Below, piece after piece: positions 18,289 through 25,946 of a stretch of 29,443 nt of DNA. The stretch comes from an uncultured Oscillospiraceae bacterium (GTDB lineage Bacteria > Bacillota > Clostridia > Oscillospirales > Oscillospiraceae): contig CAKUHB010000033.1 of NCBI GenBank assembly GCA_934655875.1, positions 1 through 29,443 of the forward strand, in the 5' to 3' direction. Positions within the stretch are counted from its first letter, which is position 1, and the number at the start of each line of letters is the position of its first letter. Position numbers and translations under genes: made by a program. The notes under the pieces are model-generated. The model did no database searches. It was not told where the DNA came from and saw only the letters and a list, made by a program, of their open reading frames with translations.

Positions 18289-19497
18289 TTATTTCCTGGC
18301 AAGCCGGTATGTACTTTGCAAAACGGCCAGTGAAAAGGCAAGCAGGCCCGCGAACAGGCCGTAGGCCGGGGCATAGCTGCCCGTCAGATCGGCGATCGCG
18401 CCGGGCAGGAAGGAGATCAGCACGCAGCCCGCGCCATACGCGCTCTGAAACAGACGGATGGTCCTGCCGTAGCGCTCCGGCGTGGACAGGTCGGAGGCCC
18501 AGATGGTAACGCCGACGGTATTGAGCGAGGAGCCGAACCCGAACAGCGCCGCAGAAAGATACATGCACCACACCAGCTGCTGCGGCGCGAGCAGACAAAG
18601 CCCACAGCCAAGGATCAAAATTCCGAACATCAGATAGTTGGCCCGGTAGCTTCCCAGTGCGTCGCACAGCTCGCCGCAGGCGCACTTGCCGGCCATCAGC
18701 GCCAGCCCGCACACGGAAAGCGCCGACGCCGCCCGGATGGTTCCCATGCCCTGCGTCGTGTACAGGATCATAATATGCGCAAAACCGGTAGAGACGATCC
18801 CGCTCACAAACATGACCGCGAGCATCAGCAGCACCCAGCGCAGGCGGCTCGGATGGATGCCATGCAGCGCCTTTTCCCGCTCTGTCTGCACATGCGCCTG
18901 ACCGAACGGCTCCAGACCATACCTTGCCGGATCCGGCCGGATGAAGAGGAACGCCGCCAGCGCGCACAGCGCGCAGAAGCCCGCCGCCCACAGGAAGGCC
19001 GCGGCCAGCCCCATCCGCTCGATCAGCCATGTCAGGATCGGAGAAAAGACGACCGTCGCCAGTCCGGAGCCTGCCGCACACACGCCGAGCGCCAGCCCGC
19101 GGTGTGCGCGGAACCAGCGGCCGATCAGAATGGACGCCGGCACCATCGATCCCAGCCCGCAGCTGAAGCCCGCGACGGCTCCCGCCAGATAATAGACCGC
19201 CAGCTGCTTCGCCGCGGCAAACAGCACAAAGCTTGCCGCCGCCAGCACGCACGACAGCGCGCAGCCCGCCCGGTAGCCCAGCCGGTCATAATACCGCTCG
19301 ATCACCAGCATGCTGAGCAGATAACAGCCTGACCGCGCCGTCGTGATGAGCGACGTCTGCGTGTTGCTGAAGCCGTTCTGCGCCAGAATATACGGCTGCG
19401 CCGCCGAAAAGACGTTCATGATGATCCCGCTCGTCACGAGCAGCATCAGCGTGCAGCCCGCGCAGACGGCGATCGCCATTCGAAGATTTTTCTGCAT
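18289..19497 (-). CDS. MFS transporter, oxalate/formate antiporter (OFA)-like
   Basis: A 402-residue protein with 12 predicted membrane segments in two halves separated by a charged loop (about residues 195-220). The pattern GRWFRAHRGLALGVCAAGSGL (split here for reading as GRWFRAHRG and LALGVCAAG) matches the OFA/monocarboxylate-type MFS motif after helix 4-5. The N-terminal half has NGFSNTQTSLITTARSGCY, common in this group. It probably moves a small carboxylate by exchange or proton symport; the substrate cannot be read. The start has GGGAG about 9 bases upstream. It lies downstream of aspS in the same direction but behind a terminator. Confidence 0.82.
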   Translation of the reverse strand: MQKNLRMAIAVCAGCTLMLLVTSGIIMNVFSAAQPYILAQNGFSNTQTSLITTARSGCYLLSMLVIERYYDRLGYRAGCALSCVLAAASFVLFAAAKQLAVYYLAGAVAGFSCGLGSMVPASILIGRWFRAHRGLALGVCAAGSGLATVVFSPILTWLIERMGLAAAFLWAAGFCALCALAAFLFIRPDPARYGLEPFGQAHVQTEREKALHGIHPSRLRWVLLMLAVMFVSGIVSTGFAHIMILYTTQGMGTIRAASALSVCGLALMAGKCACGELCDALGSYRANYLMFGILILGCGLCLLAPQQLVWCMYLSAALFGFGSSLNTVGVTIWASDLSTPERYGRTIRLFQSAYGAGCVLISFLPGAIADLTGSYAPAYGLFAGLLAFSLAVLQSTYRLARK

Positions 19498-19514
19498 CTC
19501 TCTTTTCTCCCGTA

Positions 19515-19547
19515 AAAATAAGCGCGCCGGAATGGCGCGCTTATTTT
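19515..19547 (-). terminator. intrinsic terminator of aspS
   Basis: A 14-bp perfect stem (19515-19528 with 19534-19547, loop GGAAT) with A/T outer and GC inner pairs. It starts six bases past the aspS stop and separates the hisS-aspS operon from the MFS gene. Confidence 0.85.
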
Positions 19548-19552
19548 GGTTT

Positions 19553-21325
19553 TCAGTCTTCTTCCTTCGCCGTGCAGCGGATATGCAGCTCGTCGAGCTG
19601 CTTCTGGGTGACCTCGCTGGGCGCGCCCATGAGGATATCCTGTGCGTTCTTGTTCATCGGGAACGGAATGATCTCGCGGATGCAGTCCTCACCGGCCAGC
19701 AGCATGACCATGCGGTCGACGCCCGGAGCGATACCGGCATGGGGAGGTGCACCGTAGCAGAAGGCGTTGTACATGGCGGGGAACTTCTTCTTCACGTCGT
19801 CCTCGCCGAGACGCACCAGCTGGAACGCCTTGATCATGATTTCCGGGTCGTGGTTCCGGACTGCGCCGGAGGACAGCTCGATGCCGTTGCAGACGAGGTC
19901 ATACTGCTGCGCCGTGATGGTCAGGGGGTCGATCTCGCCCCGGATGGCCTTGTCCAGCGTGGCAGCACCGCCGCCCGGCATGGAGAACGGGTTGTGGCAG
20001 AACTCCAGCTCGCCCGACTCGTCGCCGATCTCGTACATCGGGAAATCGACGATCCAGCAGAACTCGTAGCGCTCCTTGTCCATGTGTCCCTCGACGTTCG
20101 CGCCGAAGGTCTTGATGAGAACGCCGGTCAGCTTCGTCGCCGAAGCGCCCGCCGCGATCACGACCAGCGTGTTGGGCTTGAGACCGAGCCGTGCGATCAG
20201 CTCATCCTTGCAGCCCTGCACAAACTTGGCAACGCCGCCGGCCAGCTCGCCGGTCTCGTCCATCTTGAACCAGTAACCCTTCGTGCCGGCCTGCACCTCG
20301 CAGTCGGTCAGGAGCTTTTCGACCTGCTTGCGCGTCAGCTTGCAGTCGGAAATGGGCACGGCCTTGACCGTCTGGCCCTTGAACGGCTCAAACTCGGACT
20401 CGGCAAAGAGATCGGAGATATTTTTGCAGGTGAGGTCGATGCGCAGATCCGGCTTGTCGGAGCCGTAGGTCTCCAGCGCGTCCTTATATGCAATGCGGCG
20501 GAACGGGGCGCTCGACGCGATGTTGTACTTGCCGTACTTGGCAAAGATCGGCGGCAGCACGTCCTCGATGACGGCGAACACGTCGTCCTGCGCGGCAAAG
20601 GCCATTTCCATATCGAGCTGATAGAACTCGCCGGGGCTGCGGTCGCCGCGGGCGTCCTCGTCGCGGAAGCAGGGCGCGATCTGGAAATAGCGGTCAAAGC
20701 CGGAGGTCATGAGCAGCTGCTTGAACTGCTGCGGCGCCTGCGGCAGGGCGTAGAACTTGCCGGGATGCTTTCTGGCGGGGACGAGATAGTCGCGCGCGCC
20801 CTCGGGGCTGGAGGCCGTGAGGATCGGGGTCGTGATCTCGAGGAAATCATGCGCCATCATGGACTGCCGCAGAGCGGCGATGACGTTGCAGCGCAGGATG
20901 ATATTCTTCTTGACTGCCGGGTTGCGCAGGTCGAGATAGCGGTACTTCAGGCGCTGGGTCTCGTCGGCGTCGCGGCTGCGGTTGATCTCAAACGGCAGCT
21001 CGTTATACTGGCAGCGGCCGAGCAGCTCGATCTTCTCCGGCACGACCTCAATGTCGCCGGTGGGCTGCTTGGGGTTTTTGCTGGCGCGCTCGCGCACGGT
21101 GCCGGTGACGGAGATGGTCGACTCCTTGTTGATGCCTTTGATCTGGTTCATGATCTCCTCGGTCTCGACGACGATCTGCGTCGTGCCGTAGAAATCACGC
21201 AGGACAATAAAAGCAAAGTTATTGCCGACCACGCGGACATTTTCCATCCAGCCGACCAGCGTGACCTGCTCGCCGACGTTTTCCATGCGGAGCTGGCCGC
21301 AGGTATGGGTTCTTGACTGCATCAT
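19553..21325 (-). CDS. aspS: aspartyl-tRNA synthetase
   Basis: Class IIb synthetase of 590 residues, the bacterial length with a GAD insertion domain. It has an N-terminal OB fold for the anticodon (TLVGWMENVRVVGNNFAF), motif 2 as FRDEDARGDRSPGEF (one residue longer than the E. coli form), and motif 3 as GIAPGVDRMVMLLAG near the C-terminus. Whether it discriminates tRNA-Asp from tRNA-Asn cannot be told. Start: two adjacent ATGs; the first (21325) has AAGGA 7 bases upstream. It lies 32 bases after hisS, so both are read from the same T-box-controlled transcript. Confidence 0.96.
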   Translation of the reverse strand: MMQSRTHTCGQLRMENVGEQVTLVGWMENVRVVGNNFAFIVLRDFYGTTQIVVETEEIMNQIKGINKESTISVTGTVRERASKNPKQPTGDIEVVPEKIELLGRCQYNELPFEINRSRDADETQRLKYRYLDLRNPAVKKNIILRCNVIAALRQSMMAHDFLEITTPILTASSPEGARDYLVPARKHPGKFYALPQAPQQFKQLLMTSGFDRYFQIAPCFRDEDARGDRSPGEFYQLDMEMAFAAQDDVFAVIEDVLPPIFAKYGKYNIASSAPFRRIAYKDALETYGSDKPDLRIDLTCKNISDLFAESEFEPFKGQTVKAVPISDCKLTRKQVEKLLTDCEVQAGTKGYWFKMDETGELAGGVAKFVQGCKDELIARLGLKPNTLVVIAAGASATKLTGVLIKTFGANVEGHMDKERYEFCWIVDFPMYEIGDESGELEFCHNPFSMPGGGAATLDKAIRGEIDPLTITAQQYDLVCNGIELSSGAVRNHDPEIMIKAFQLVRLGEDDVKKKFPAMYNAFCYGAPPHAGIAPGVDRMVMLLAGEDCIREIIPFPMNKNAQDILMGAPSEVTQKQLDELHIRCTAKEED

Positions 21326-21357
21326 CTTAATATCCTTCTTTCTGTTGCACAAATTTA

Positions 21358-22710
21358 TTATTTCAGAATGGTTCCCTGATTGCGGATCTCTATATCAGCC
21401 AGAATACGGCCTGCGGCGTCCTCCGCCGGAGCCGTGATCTGCTCGCCGGAGCGCAGATCCTTGAGCGAGACCGTCCCGGCGTTCACCTCATCCTCACCGA
21501 GGAAGATGACATACGGGATATGCAGCTTGTCTGCATACTGGATCTTGGCCTTGAACTTCTTCTGCTCGGTATACAGCTGCACGCGGATGCCCTGTCCGCG
21601 CAGGCTGGTCGCCAGCCGGACTGACGGCTCCAGATCCTCCGTCATCGGCACGATCATCACGTCGGCGGGCGCGTCGGCACGGGCCTCGTTCAGCATCCCC
21701 TGCTCGCTCAGCACATAGAACAGGCGGGTCAGACCGATGGAAATGCCCACGCCGGGCAGCGGCCGGTCGGTATAGTATTCGGCCAGATTGTCATACCGGC
21801 CGCCGGAGCAGACGGAGCCGATCTCCGGATGGTCGAGCAGCGTCGTCTCATAGACGGTGCCGGTGTAATAGTCAAGTCCGCGGGCGATCGTCAGGTCGAC
21901 GGCGAAATTCTCCTCCGGCACGCCGAACGCACCGAGGAGCTTCGTGACGGCAGACAGCTCGTCCAGGCCGGCGTCGAAGGTCTCGTTTTTGCCGCGATAC
22001 TGCGCGAGCGCGGTCAGAACCTCTTCGTTCGTGCCGCGGATGGCGATGAATTTCAGAATTTCATCCGCCTTGCCTTCGTCCACGCCGCACTCATCGGCCA
22101 GCAGCGTGCGGACCTTGTCCGCGCCGATCTTGTCGAGCTTATCGACGGTACGCATAATTTCGCCGGACTTTTCGCTCAGACCCAGCATGGCATAGAAGCC
22201 GTTGAGGATCTTGCGGTTATTCACGCGGATCTGGAACCGGCGCAGGCCGAGCGTGGAGAACGTCTTATAGATGATGGACGGGATCTCGGCTTCATTCGTG
22301 ATGGAGAGCTTGCCGTCGCCGATGATGTCGATATCGGCCTGATAGAACTCGCGGAAACGGCCGCGCTGGGCGCGCTCGCCGCGGTAGACCTTGCCGATCT
22401 GATAGCGGCGGAATGGGAACGACAGCTCGCCGTAGTGCAGAGCGACGTATTTTGCCAGCGGGACGGTCAGATCGAAGCGCAGGGCAAGATCGCTGTCGCC
22501 CTTCTGGAAGCGGTAGATCTGCTTTTCGGTCTCGCCGCCGCCCTTGGCCAGCAGCACGTCGGCAGCTTCAATGGCCGGGGTATCGAGCGGCGTGAAGCCA
22601 TAGAGACTGTAGGTTCTGCGCAGAACCTCCATGATGGCTTCCATTTGCAGCTGCGGCTGCGGCAGCAGCTCCATAAACCCGGAGAGCGTGTGCGGTTTGA
22701 TTTGTGCCAT
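21358..22710 (-). CDS. hisS: histidyl-tRNA synthetase
   Basis: Class IIa synthetase of 450 residues, slightly longer than typical. Motif 2 appears as YRGERAQRGRFREFYQADID, the histidine-specific HisA loop as GLDYYTGTVYE, and motif 3 as GVGISIGLTRLF; the C-terminal anticodon-binding domain follows from about residue 340. The start at 22710 is preceded by AGAGGAA at 8 bases. A T-box leader lies 280 bases upstream; the intervening leader is filled with repeat elements. A perfect TATAAT at 22740-22745 just before the gene has no good -35, so a second promoter is possible but weak. Confidence 0.96.
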   Translation of the reverse strand: MAQIKPHTLSGFMELLPQPQLQMEAIMEVLRRTYSLYGFTPLDTPAIEAADVLLAKGGGETEKQIYRFQKGDSDLALRFDLTVPLAKYVALHYGELSFPFRRYQIGKVYRGERAQRGRFREFYQADIDIIGDGKLSITNEAEIPSIIYKTFSTLGLRRFQIRVNNRKILNGFYAMLGLSEKSGEIMRTVDKLDKIGADKVRTLLADECGVDEGKADEILKFIAIRGTNEEVLTALAQYRGKNETFDAGLDELSAVTKLLGAFGVPEENFAVDLTIARGLDYYTGTVYETTLLDHPEIGSVCSGGRYDNLAEYYTDRPLPGVGISIGLTRLFYVLSEQGMLNEARADAPADVMIVPMTEDLEPSVRLATSLRGQGIRVQLYTEQKKFKAKIQYADKLHIPYVIFLGEDEVNAGTVSLKDLRSGEQITAPAEDAAGRILADIEIRNQGTILK

Positions 22711-22773
22711 GGTGTTTTCCTCTCTGTTTTGTTTCTTAAATTATATAGCAATTGCTGATTTGTAAGCTGGTCG

Positions 22774-22838
22774 TGCCTCCGGCGGCCCTATCTTTTCTCT
22801 CGCAAGAGAAAAGACATGGGAGAAAAGAGTGCTGGGGG
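22774..22838 (+). repeat. repeat type 1: perfect hairpin unit, copy 2
   Basis: Contains CCTCCGGCGG, the stem 22791-22800 with 22805-22814 around CGCA, then GGGAGAAAAGAGTGC and a G-run, matching the copy at 7889-7945. It abuts the second repeat type and lies inside the hisS leader, in antisense orientation to hisS if the plus strand is taken as the repeat's forward strand. Confidence 0.8.
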
Positions 22839-22840
22839 AA

Positions 22841-22973
22841 GCCCTTGGCTCTCCCTCTGGGAGAGCTGTCGCCGCAGGCGACTGAGAGGGTTTTGCAGTC
22901 ACGATTTACCCTCTCCGTCCTCGCTTCGCTCAGACACCTCTCCCAACGGGAGAGGCAAGGGGTAGGCTTTTAG
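22841..22973 (+). repeat. repeat type 2: inverted-ended structured element, copy 1
   Basis: About 130 bases whose ends (CCCTTGGCTCTCCC and GGGAGAGGCAAGGG) are inverted repeats with one mismatch. Inside are hairpins GGCTCTCCC/GGGAGAGC, TCGCC/GGCGA (22869-22881), a CTGAGAGGG - CCCTCTC long-range pair, and CTCTCCC/GGGAGAG. It ends in TTTT. It is closely similar to 27596-27730 but differs by paired changes within stems. It sits between the T-box terminator and the hisS start. Confidence 0.9.
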
Positions 22974-22987
22974 CGAGCGCTCTACGT

Positions 22988-23247
22988 ATAAAAAGATACT
23001 CCCGTCCCGTGTTTTGGGACGAGAGCAGTTTCTTGCTTCGTGGTGCCACCCAAATTCGGAAATTCCCTTGGAATCTCCCTCACTTGCGCAGAAAAGCGGG
23101 CTGCGCGGCCCGGCGATTTCGGTGCGGTGCACCTTATACGCCTGCTCGGCGGACGTCCTTCCCGGGGCGGCTGCAAAAGCCTTTCAGCAAAGCGGCTTTC
23201 TCTCTGGGCAGCTCAGGATCCCGGTACTGCTTCCGCGTCGTCGCAGA
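22988..23247 (-). ncRNA. T-box riboswitch of hisS-aspS, probably sensing tRNA-Asp
   Basis: On the minus strand, right after the mgsA-like stop, Stem I can be drawn: helix GCGGA/TCCGC (23232-23236 with 23149-23153), then an internal loop whose 5' side carries AGTA and whose 3' side reads AAGGACG. The specifier triplet is probably GAC (23155-23157), an Asp codon, followed by a purine. The distal AGAGAG bulge and GCTGAAAGGC loop are present. The T-box sequence GGGTGGCACCACG is at 23039-23051; its UGGC would pair with GCCA, a G73 discriminator as in tRNA-Asp. The terminator follows. Uncharged tRNA binding favours antitermination and synthetase expression. Confidence 0.9.
22990..23025 (-). terminator. 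T-box attenuator terminator
   Basis: CTCTCGTCCC (from 23025) pairs with GGGACGGGAG (to 22999) with one G-U pair, followed by TATCTTTTT. This is the terminator alternative to the T-box antiterminator. Confidence 0.9.
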
Positions 23248-23664
23248 TCATCGGATCGATCTTTTGTTTTTCATCATGATACGCCAATCCAGATCGCCGC
23301 GCTGCAATCCGAGGATCAGCATTTCTGCCGTGGCCAGATTGGTCGCGCAGGGGACGTTGTACGTATCGCACAGGCGGAGCGTGCGCATGATGCGCTGATC
23401 CTCCCACGGGTCGGTGTCATTCGGGTCTGAGAACATCAGGACGAGGTCAATTTCGTTATACGCGATACGCGCGTCGATCTGCTGGTGGCCGCCCTGACTT
23501 TTCGACAGGAACAGCGCGACCGGCAGCCCCGTCGCTTCCGAGACCAGACGGCCCGTCGCCGCCGTGGCAGACAGGGAATGCTTGGCCAGAATGCTCTTAT
23601 ACGCGGTACAGAACTGCACCATCAGCTCTTTCTTTTTATCGTGTGCCATAAGGGTGATATTCAT
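23248..23664 (-). CDS. methylglyoxal synthase-like protein with substituted active site
   Basis: A 138-residue MgsA homologue. The family framework is clear: LMAHDKKKELM at the N-terminus, ATGRLVSEATG, SKSQGGHQQIDARIAYNEID, and NVPCATNLATAEMLI. Compared with E. coli MgsA from memory (offset 11), H19, D20 and D91 are kept (H8, D9, D80), but catalytic D71 is H60 in GGHQQ, H98 is W87 and D101 is Q90; the T-G-T-T-G phosphate loop reads T-A-A-T-G. It may therefore not make methylglyoxal from dihydroxyacetone phosphate. The ATG has AAGGAG 8-9 bases upstream. mgsA next to minD is a familiar clostridial arrangement. Its stop directly abuts the T-box. Confidence 0.8.
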   Translation of the reverse strand: MNITLMAHDKKKELMVQFCTAYKSILAKHSLSATAATGRLVSEATGLPVALFLSKSQGGHQQIDARIAYNEIDLVLMFSDPNDTDPWEDQRIMRTLRLCDTYNVPCATNLATAEMLILGLQRGDLDWRIMMKNKRSIR

Positions 23665-23686
23665 TGTCTCAGCTCCTTTATGTACC

Positions 23687-23902
23687 TAGCGTCGCTTAAC
23701 AAGGGTACGCATGGTTTTCCCGGGTCTAAACAACAGCTGGCTTCGTTATCCTCCGGGAAAACTCGGAGACCCGCCGGGCGTTCCGGCGCGGTTTTCGCAA
23801 GGCAGAGGACGCAGGCATACCGGCGTATGTCAAGGACGATAACGCAGCGAAAAGCGTGCCGGAGCGTCCTGCGGGCATGCGTGCTCTTGTTAAGCGACGC
23901 TA
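23687..23902. mobile_element. MITE-like inverted-repeat element between minD and mgsA-like gene
   Basis: A 216-base element bounded by a perfect 17-bp inverted repeat: TAGCGTCGCTTAACAAG (23687-23703) and its complement (23886-23902), extending to about 27 bp with a few mismatches. Internal inverted pairs include TTTTCCCGG/CCGGGAAAA, CATAC/GTATG and CGTTATC/GATAACG. No transposase is encoded, so it would depend on one elsewhere. The left-reading end provides the TAG stop of minD. A frame across it (23661-23963, minus) is most likely an artefact. Confidence 0.75.
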
Positions 23903-24643
23903 TCTTCCAAGTTTCATCAGCGGCACGCGCTGTCCGCACAGCCGCCGCGCGATATTCAGGCACGCCAGTGCCGCGCCGTGGTAGGTGTACTGCACAAGCG
24001 GCTTGCCCTCCGCCGCGGCCAGCGTCACCGACGCGTCGTCCGGCACCACGCCGACAAGCGGCAGGCCAACGCCGTCCATCACATCGTCGATCGTCGCATG
24101 CATCCGCGCAAACAGGCGCGGAATGGTGCGGTTGACGATCAGCCGCGCCGGGATCTCGCGCTCCTGCAATAAAAGCTCCGCCGCCCGCGCCGCGTCCCGC
24201 TGCGAAGCAGGATCTGCCAGCGCAACGAGCGCCGCTTCATCCGCAAACTGCACCGCCATCCGGAACAGCGTCCCGACGCCGGCAGGCGCGTCCAGCAGGA
24301 TCCAGTCATAGCGCTCACGCGCAGCCTGCAAAAGGTCTCCAAAGGCCGCCGTGTCGATCGACTCCGGATCCTCGGTCACCGGCGCCGTCAGCATCCAGAG
24401 ATCCCGGATCGTCGGGTGCGCCGTGGCCTGCTGGAGGGAGTATTCCCCGCGCATCACAGCCGTAAACGGCAGAACCGCCGTGTCGGACATGCCGAGCGCG
24501 ATATCCAGATTCCGCAGACCGACGTCCAGATCGATGCAGAGCACCTTCTGCCCATCCATCGCCAGACAGGATGCGATACCGGCGCACAGCGAGGTTTTGC
24601 CCGTGCCGCCCTTGCCGGAGATGACCGCCAGAACCTGTGCCAT
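23900..24643 (-). CDS. minD: MinD-like ATPase without C-terminal membrane helix
   Basis: A 247-residue deviant-Walker ATPase. The P-loop is SGKGGTGKTS (residues 9-18) and switch II CIDLDVGLRNLDIALGM matches MinD (D.GLRNLD). MinD binds the membrane in its ATP form and positions the MinC division inhibitor. The protein ends at ...ARRLCGQRVPLMKLGR, the point where B. subtilis MinD continues for some 18 residues into its amphipathic membrane-targeting helix. The stop TAG is the first three bases of the inverted-repeat element, so the tail may have been lost by insertion. Start at 24643 has GGGAGGG upstream. minC and minE are not in the window. Confidence 0.85.
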   Translation of the reverse strand: MAQVLAVISGKGGTGKTSLCAGIASCLAMDGQKVLCIDLDVGLRNLDIALGMSDTAVLPFTAVMRGEYSLQQATAHPTIRDLWMLTAPVTEDPESIDTAAFGDLLQAARERYDWILLDAPAGVGTLFRMAVQFADEAALVALADPASQRDAARAAELLLQEREIPARLIVNRTIPRLFARMHATIDDVMDGVGLPLVGVVPDDASVTLAAAEGKPLVQYTYHGAALACLNIARRLCGQRVPLMKLGR

Positions 24644-24677
24644 TTGCCGTCCCTCCCGCATGCTGATATCGTTTGAT

Positions 24678-24706
24678 ATTATAAACGACTTTTCCATGAA
24701 ATTCAA
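24678..24706 (-). promoter_or_regulatory. minD promoter
   Basis: Minus strand TTGAAT (24701-24706), 17-base spacer, perfect TATAAT (24678-24683), 35 bases before the minD start. Transcription from here may continue through the repeat element into the mgsA-like gene and the T-box leader. Confidence 0.75.
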
Positions 24707-24805
24707 TGGGTAAGTCGCCATTTGACGCAGTTTCTTTCCGTTTCCGTCCAAAAAACAGGTTCTGCCAGCCCTCGCCCGCGCATACGATATACGGGGGCGA
24801 ATCAC

Positions 24806-25837
24806 ATGAGAAATGATAGCTTTGAGAGCCGGTTCTGCATCGGCCTGATCGTTTTTGCCGCGGCCATGCGGCTGGTTCTGGCCGTCGGCGCGGCGGACGC
24901 CGCACCGTCCGGCACAGTTGCCGCGCCGGAGCCGGACGTTTTCCTTCTGGAGATTCTGGCCGCCGCGCCGGAGGACACGCCGGAAGAAACATTGCCAGCC
25001 GTCACACAACAGGAACCCGACGAGATCCCGGAAGAACCGGAGCCGGAACCCGAGCCGGAAGCACCGGCCTGTTCCCCGCCGGTCTTCACCGCCGAAGAAG
25101 CCGACGCCATCGAGCTTGCCGGCGCGTGCAGCTATACGCCGGACAAGCAGGCGCTTCTGCTGCGGCCATCGGCGCTGGATTTCGACCAGGACGGGCCGAC
25201 CGTTCTGATCGTCCATACGCATTCCAGCGAAGCCTATACCATGGAGACCGGGTTCGAGTACCCGGAATCGGACGAGCTGCGCACGCAGGACAGCCGCTAT
25301 TCCGTCATCCGCGTCGGCGAGGAGCTGGCGTCCATCCTGACGGACGCCGGTATCTCCGTCCTGCACGACACGGCGCCGAACGACTATCCCAATTATAACG
25401 GCGCCTATGAGCGCATGCGGCAGACCATCGAGGGCTATCTTGCCGAATATCCCACCATCCAGATGGTGCTGGACATTCACCGCGACGCCGCCGAGGACGC
25501 GGACGGCAATCCCGTCGCCCTGACCGCCGAAGTCGGCGGCGAGGACTGCGCCGAGCTGATGCTCGTCGTCGGCACGGACGAGGGCGGACTCTCTCACCCG
25601 GACTGGCAGGAAAATCTCGCGAACGCGCTGAAGCTGCAAGCGCTTCTGAACCGCGCCGCGCCCGGATTGTGCCGCAGTCTCGATCTGCGCACGGAGCGGT
25701 TCAACCAGCACGAGACGCCCGGTTCCCTGCTCATCGAGATCGGCTCGACCGGCAACACGCTGGCCGAAGCGCTGCGCTCCGCCCGGATCCTTGCCGACGC
25801 GCTGATCGTGCAGATCCGCGGCGAAGCAGCGGAATAA
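24806..25837 (+). CDS. spoIIP: stage II sporulation protein P (SpoIIP)
   Basis: SpoIIP is the amidase/endopeptidase of the SpoIID-SpoIIM-SpoIIP complex, which thins peptidoglycan during engulfment of the forespore. The 343-residue protein has a signal/anchor segment (about residues 12-30), an acidic proline-rich linker (EEPEPEPEPEAP), and the catalytic domain with VLIVHTHSSEAY (histidines 137 and 139), DIHRDA, and the C-terminal FNQHETPGSLLIEIGSTGNT. The start at 24806 has GGGGG 8 bases upstream; a longer frame from 24722 has no ribosome site. Expression in the mother cell (sigma-E) is the family norm, but no convincing promoter was found. It is divergent from minD. Confidence 0.93.
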   Translation: MRNDSFESRFCIGLIVFAAAMRLVLAVGAADAAPSGTVAAPEPDVFLLEILAAAPEDTPEETLPAVTQQEPDEIPEEPEPEPEPEAPACSPPVFTAEEADAIELAGACSYTPDKQALLLRPSALDFDQDGPTVLIVHTHSSEAYTMETGFEYPESDELRTQDSRYSVIRVGEELASILTDAGISVLHDTAPNDYPNYNGAYERMRQTIEGYLAEYPTIQMVLDIHRDAAEDADGNPVALTAEVGGEDCAELMLVVGTDEGGLSHPDWQENLANALKLQALLNRAAPGLCRSLDLRTERFNQHETPGSLLIEIGSTGNTLAEALRSARILADALIVQIRGEAAE

Positions 25838-25843
25838 AAATAT

Positions 25844-25858
25844 TGAGAATTATTTTCA
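25844..25858. promoter_or_regulatory. PerR/Fur-type operator 1
   Basis: TGAGAATTATTTTCA matches the 7-1-7 inverted repeat TGATAATNATTATCA at 13 of 15 positions. It lies just upstream of the perR -35 box. Confidence 0.7.
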
Positions 25859-25866
25859 AAAAGAGC

Positions 25867-25895
25867 TTGACAAACGCAGGCGGACGCGCTATACT
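25867..25895 (+). promoter_or_regulatory. perR promoter
   Basis: Perfect TTGACA (25867-25872), 17-base spacer, TATACT (25890-25895). Among the best sigma-A matches in the window; it is flanked by two PerR/Fur-type operators. Confidence 0.92.
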
Positions 25896-25906
25896 ATGCT
25901 TGTAAA

Positions 25907-25921
25907 TGATAATTATTATTG
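25907..25921. promoter_or_regulatory. PerR/Fur-type operator 2
   Basis: TGATAATTATTATTG matches the 7-1-7 consensus at 13 of 15 positions and covers the region just after the expected transcription start, so bound repressor would block initiation. Confidence 0.75.
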
Positions 25922-25946
25922 ATATTGATTTTACAGGAGGTTCCCA

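Noticed and set aside
19343..21316. 657-residue plus-strand frame opposite aspS and the MFS gene
   Set aside because: Antisense shadow of aspS with no ribosome site; it also runs through the aspS terminator.
23687..23902. Resemblance of the element ends (GCTTAAC ... GTTAAGC) to integron attC core sites
   Set aside because: The 7-base ends fit RYYYAAC/GTTRRRY, but the element is longer than attC sites, the inverted repeat extends beyond the core, and no integrase or cassette array is present.
23661..23963. 100-residue minus-strand frame across the inverted-repeat element
   Set aside because: It spans both terminal repeats, overlaps the ends of minD and mgsA, and has no ribosome site; it is a translated repeat.
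24781..24788. CATACGAT as a sigma-E -10 for spoIIP
   Set aside because: The -10 resembles CATACAAT, but it is only 17 bases before the start codon, overlaps where the ribosome site must lie and has no matching -35.
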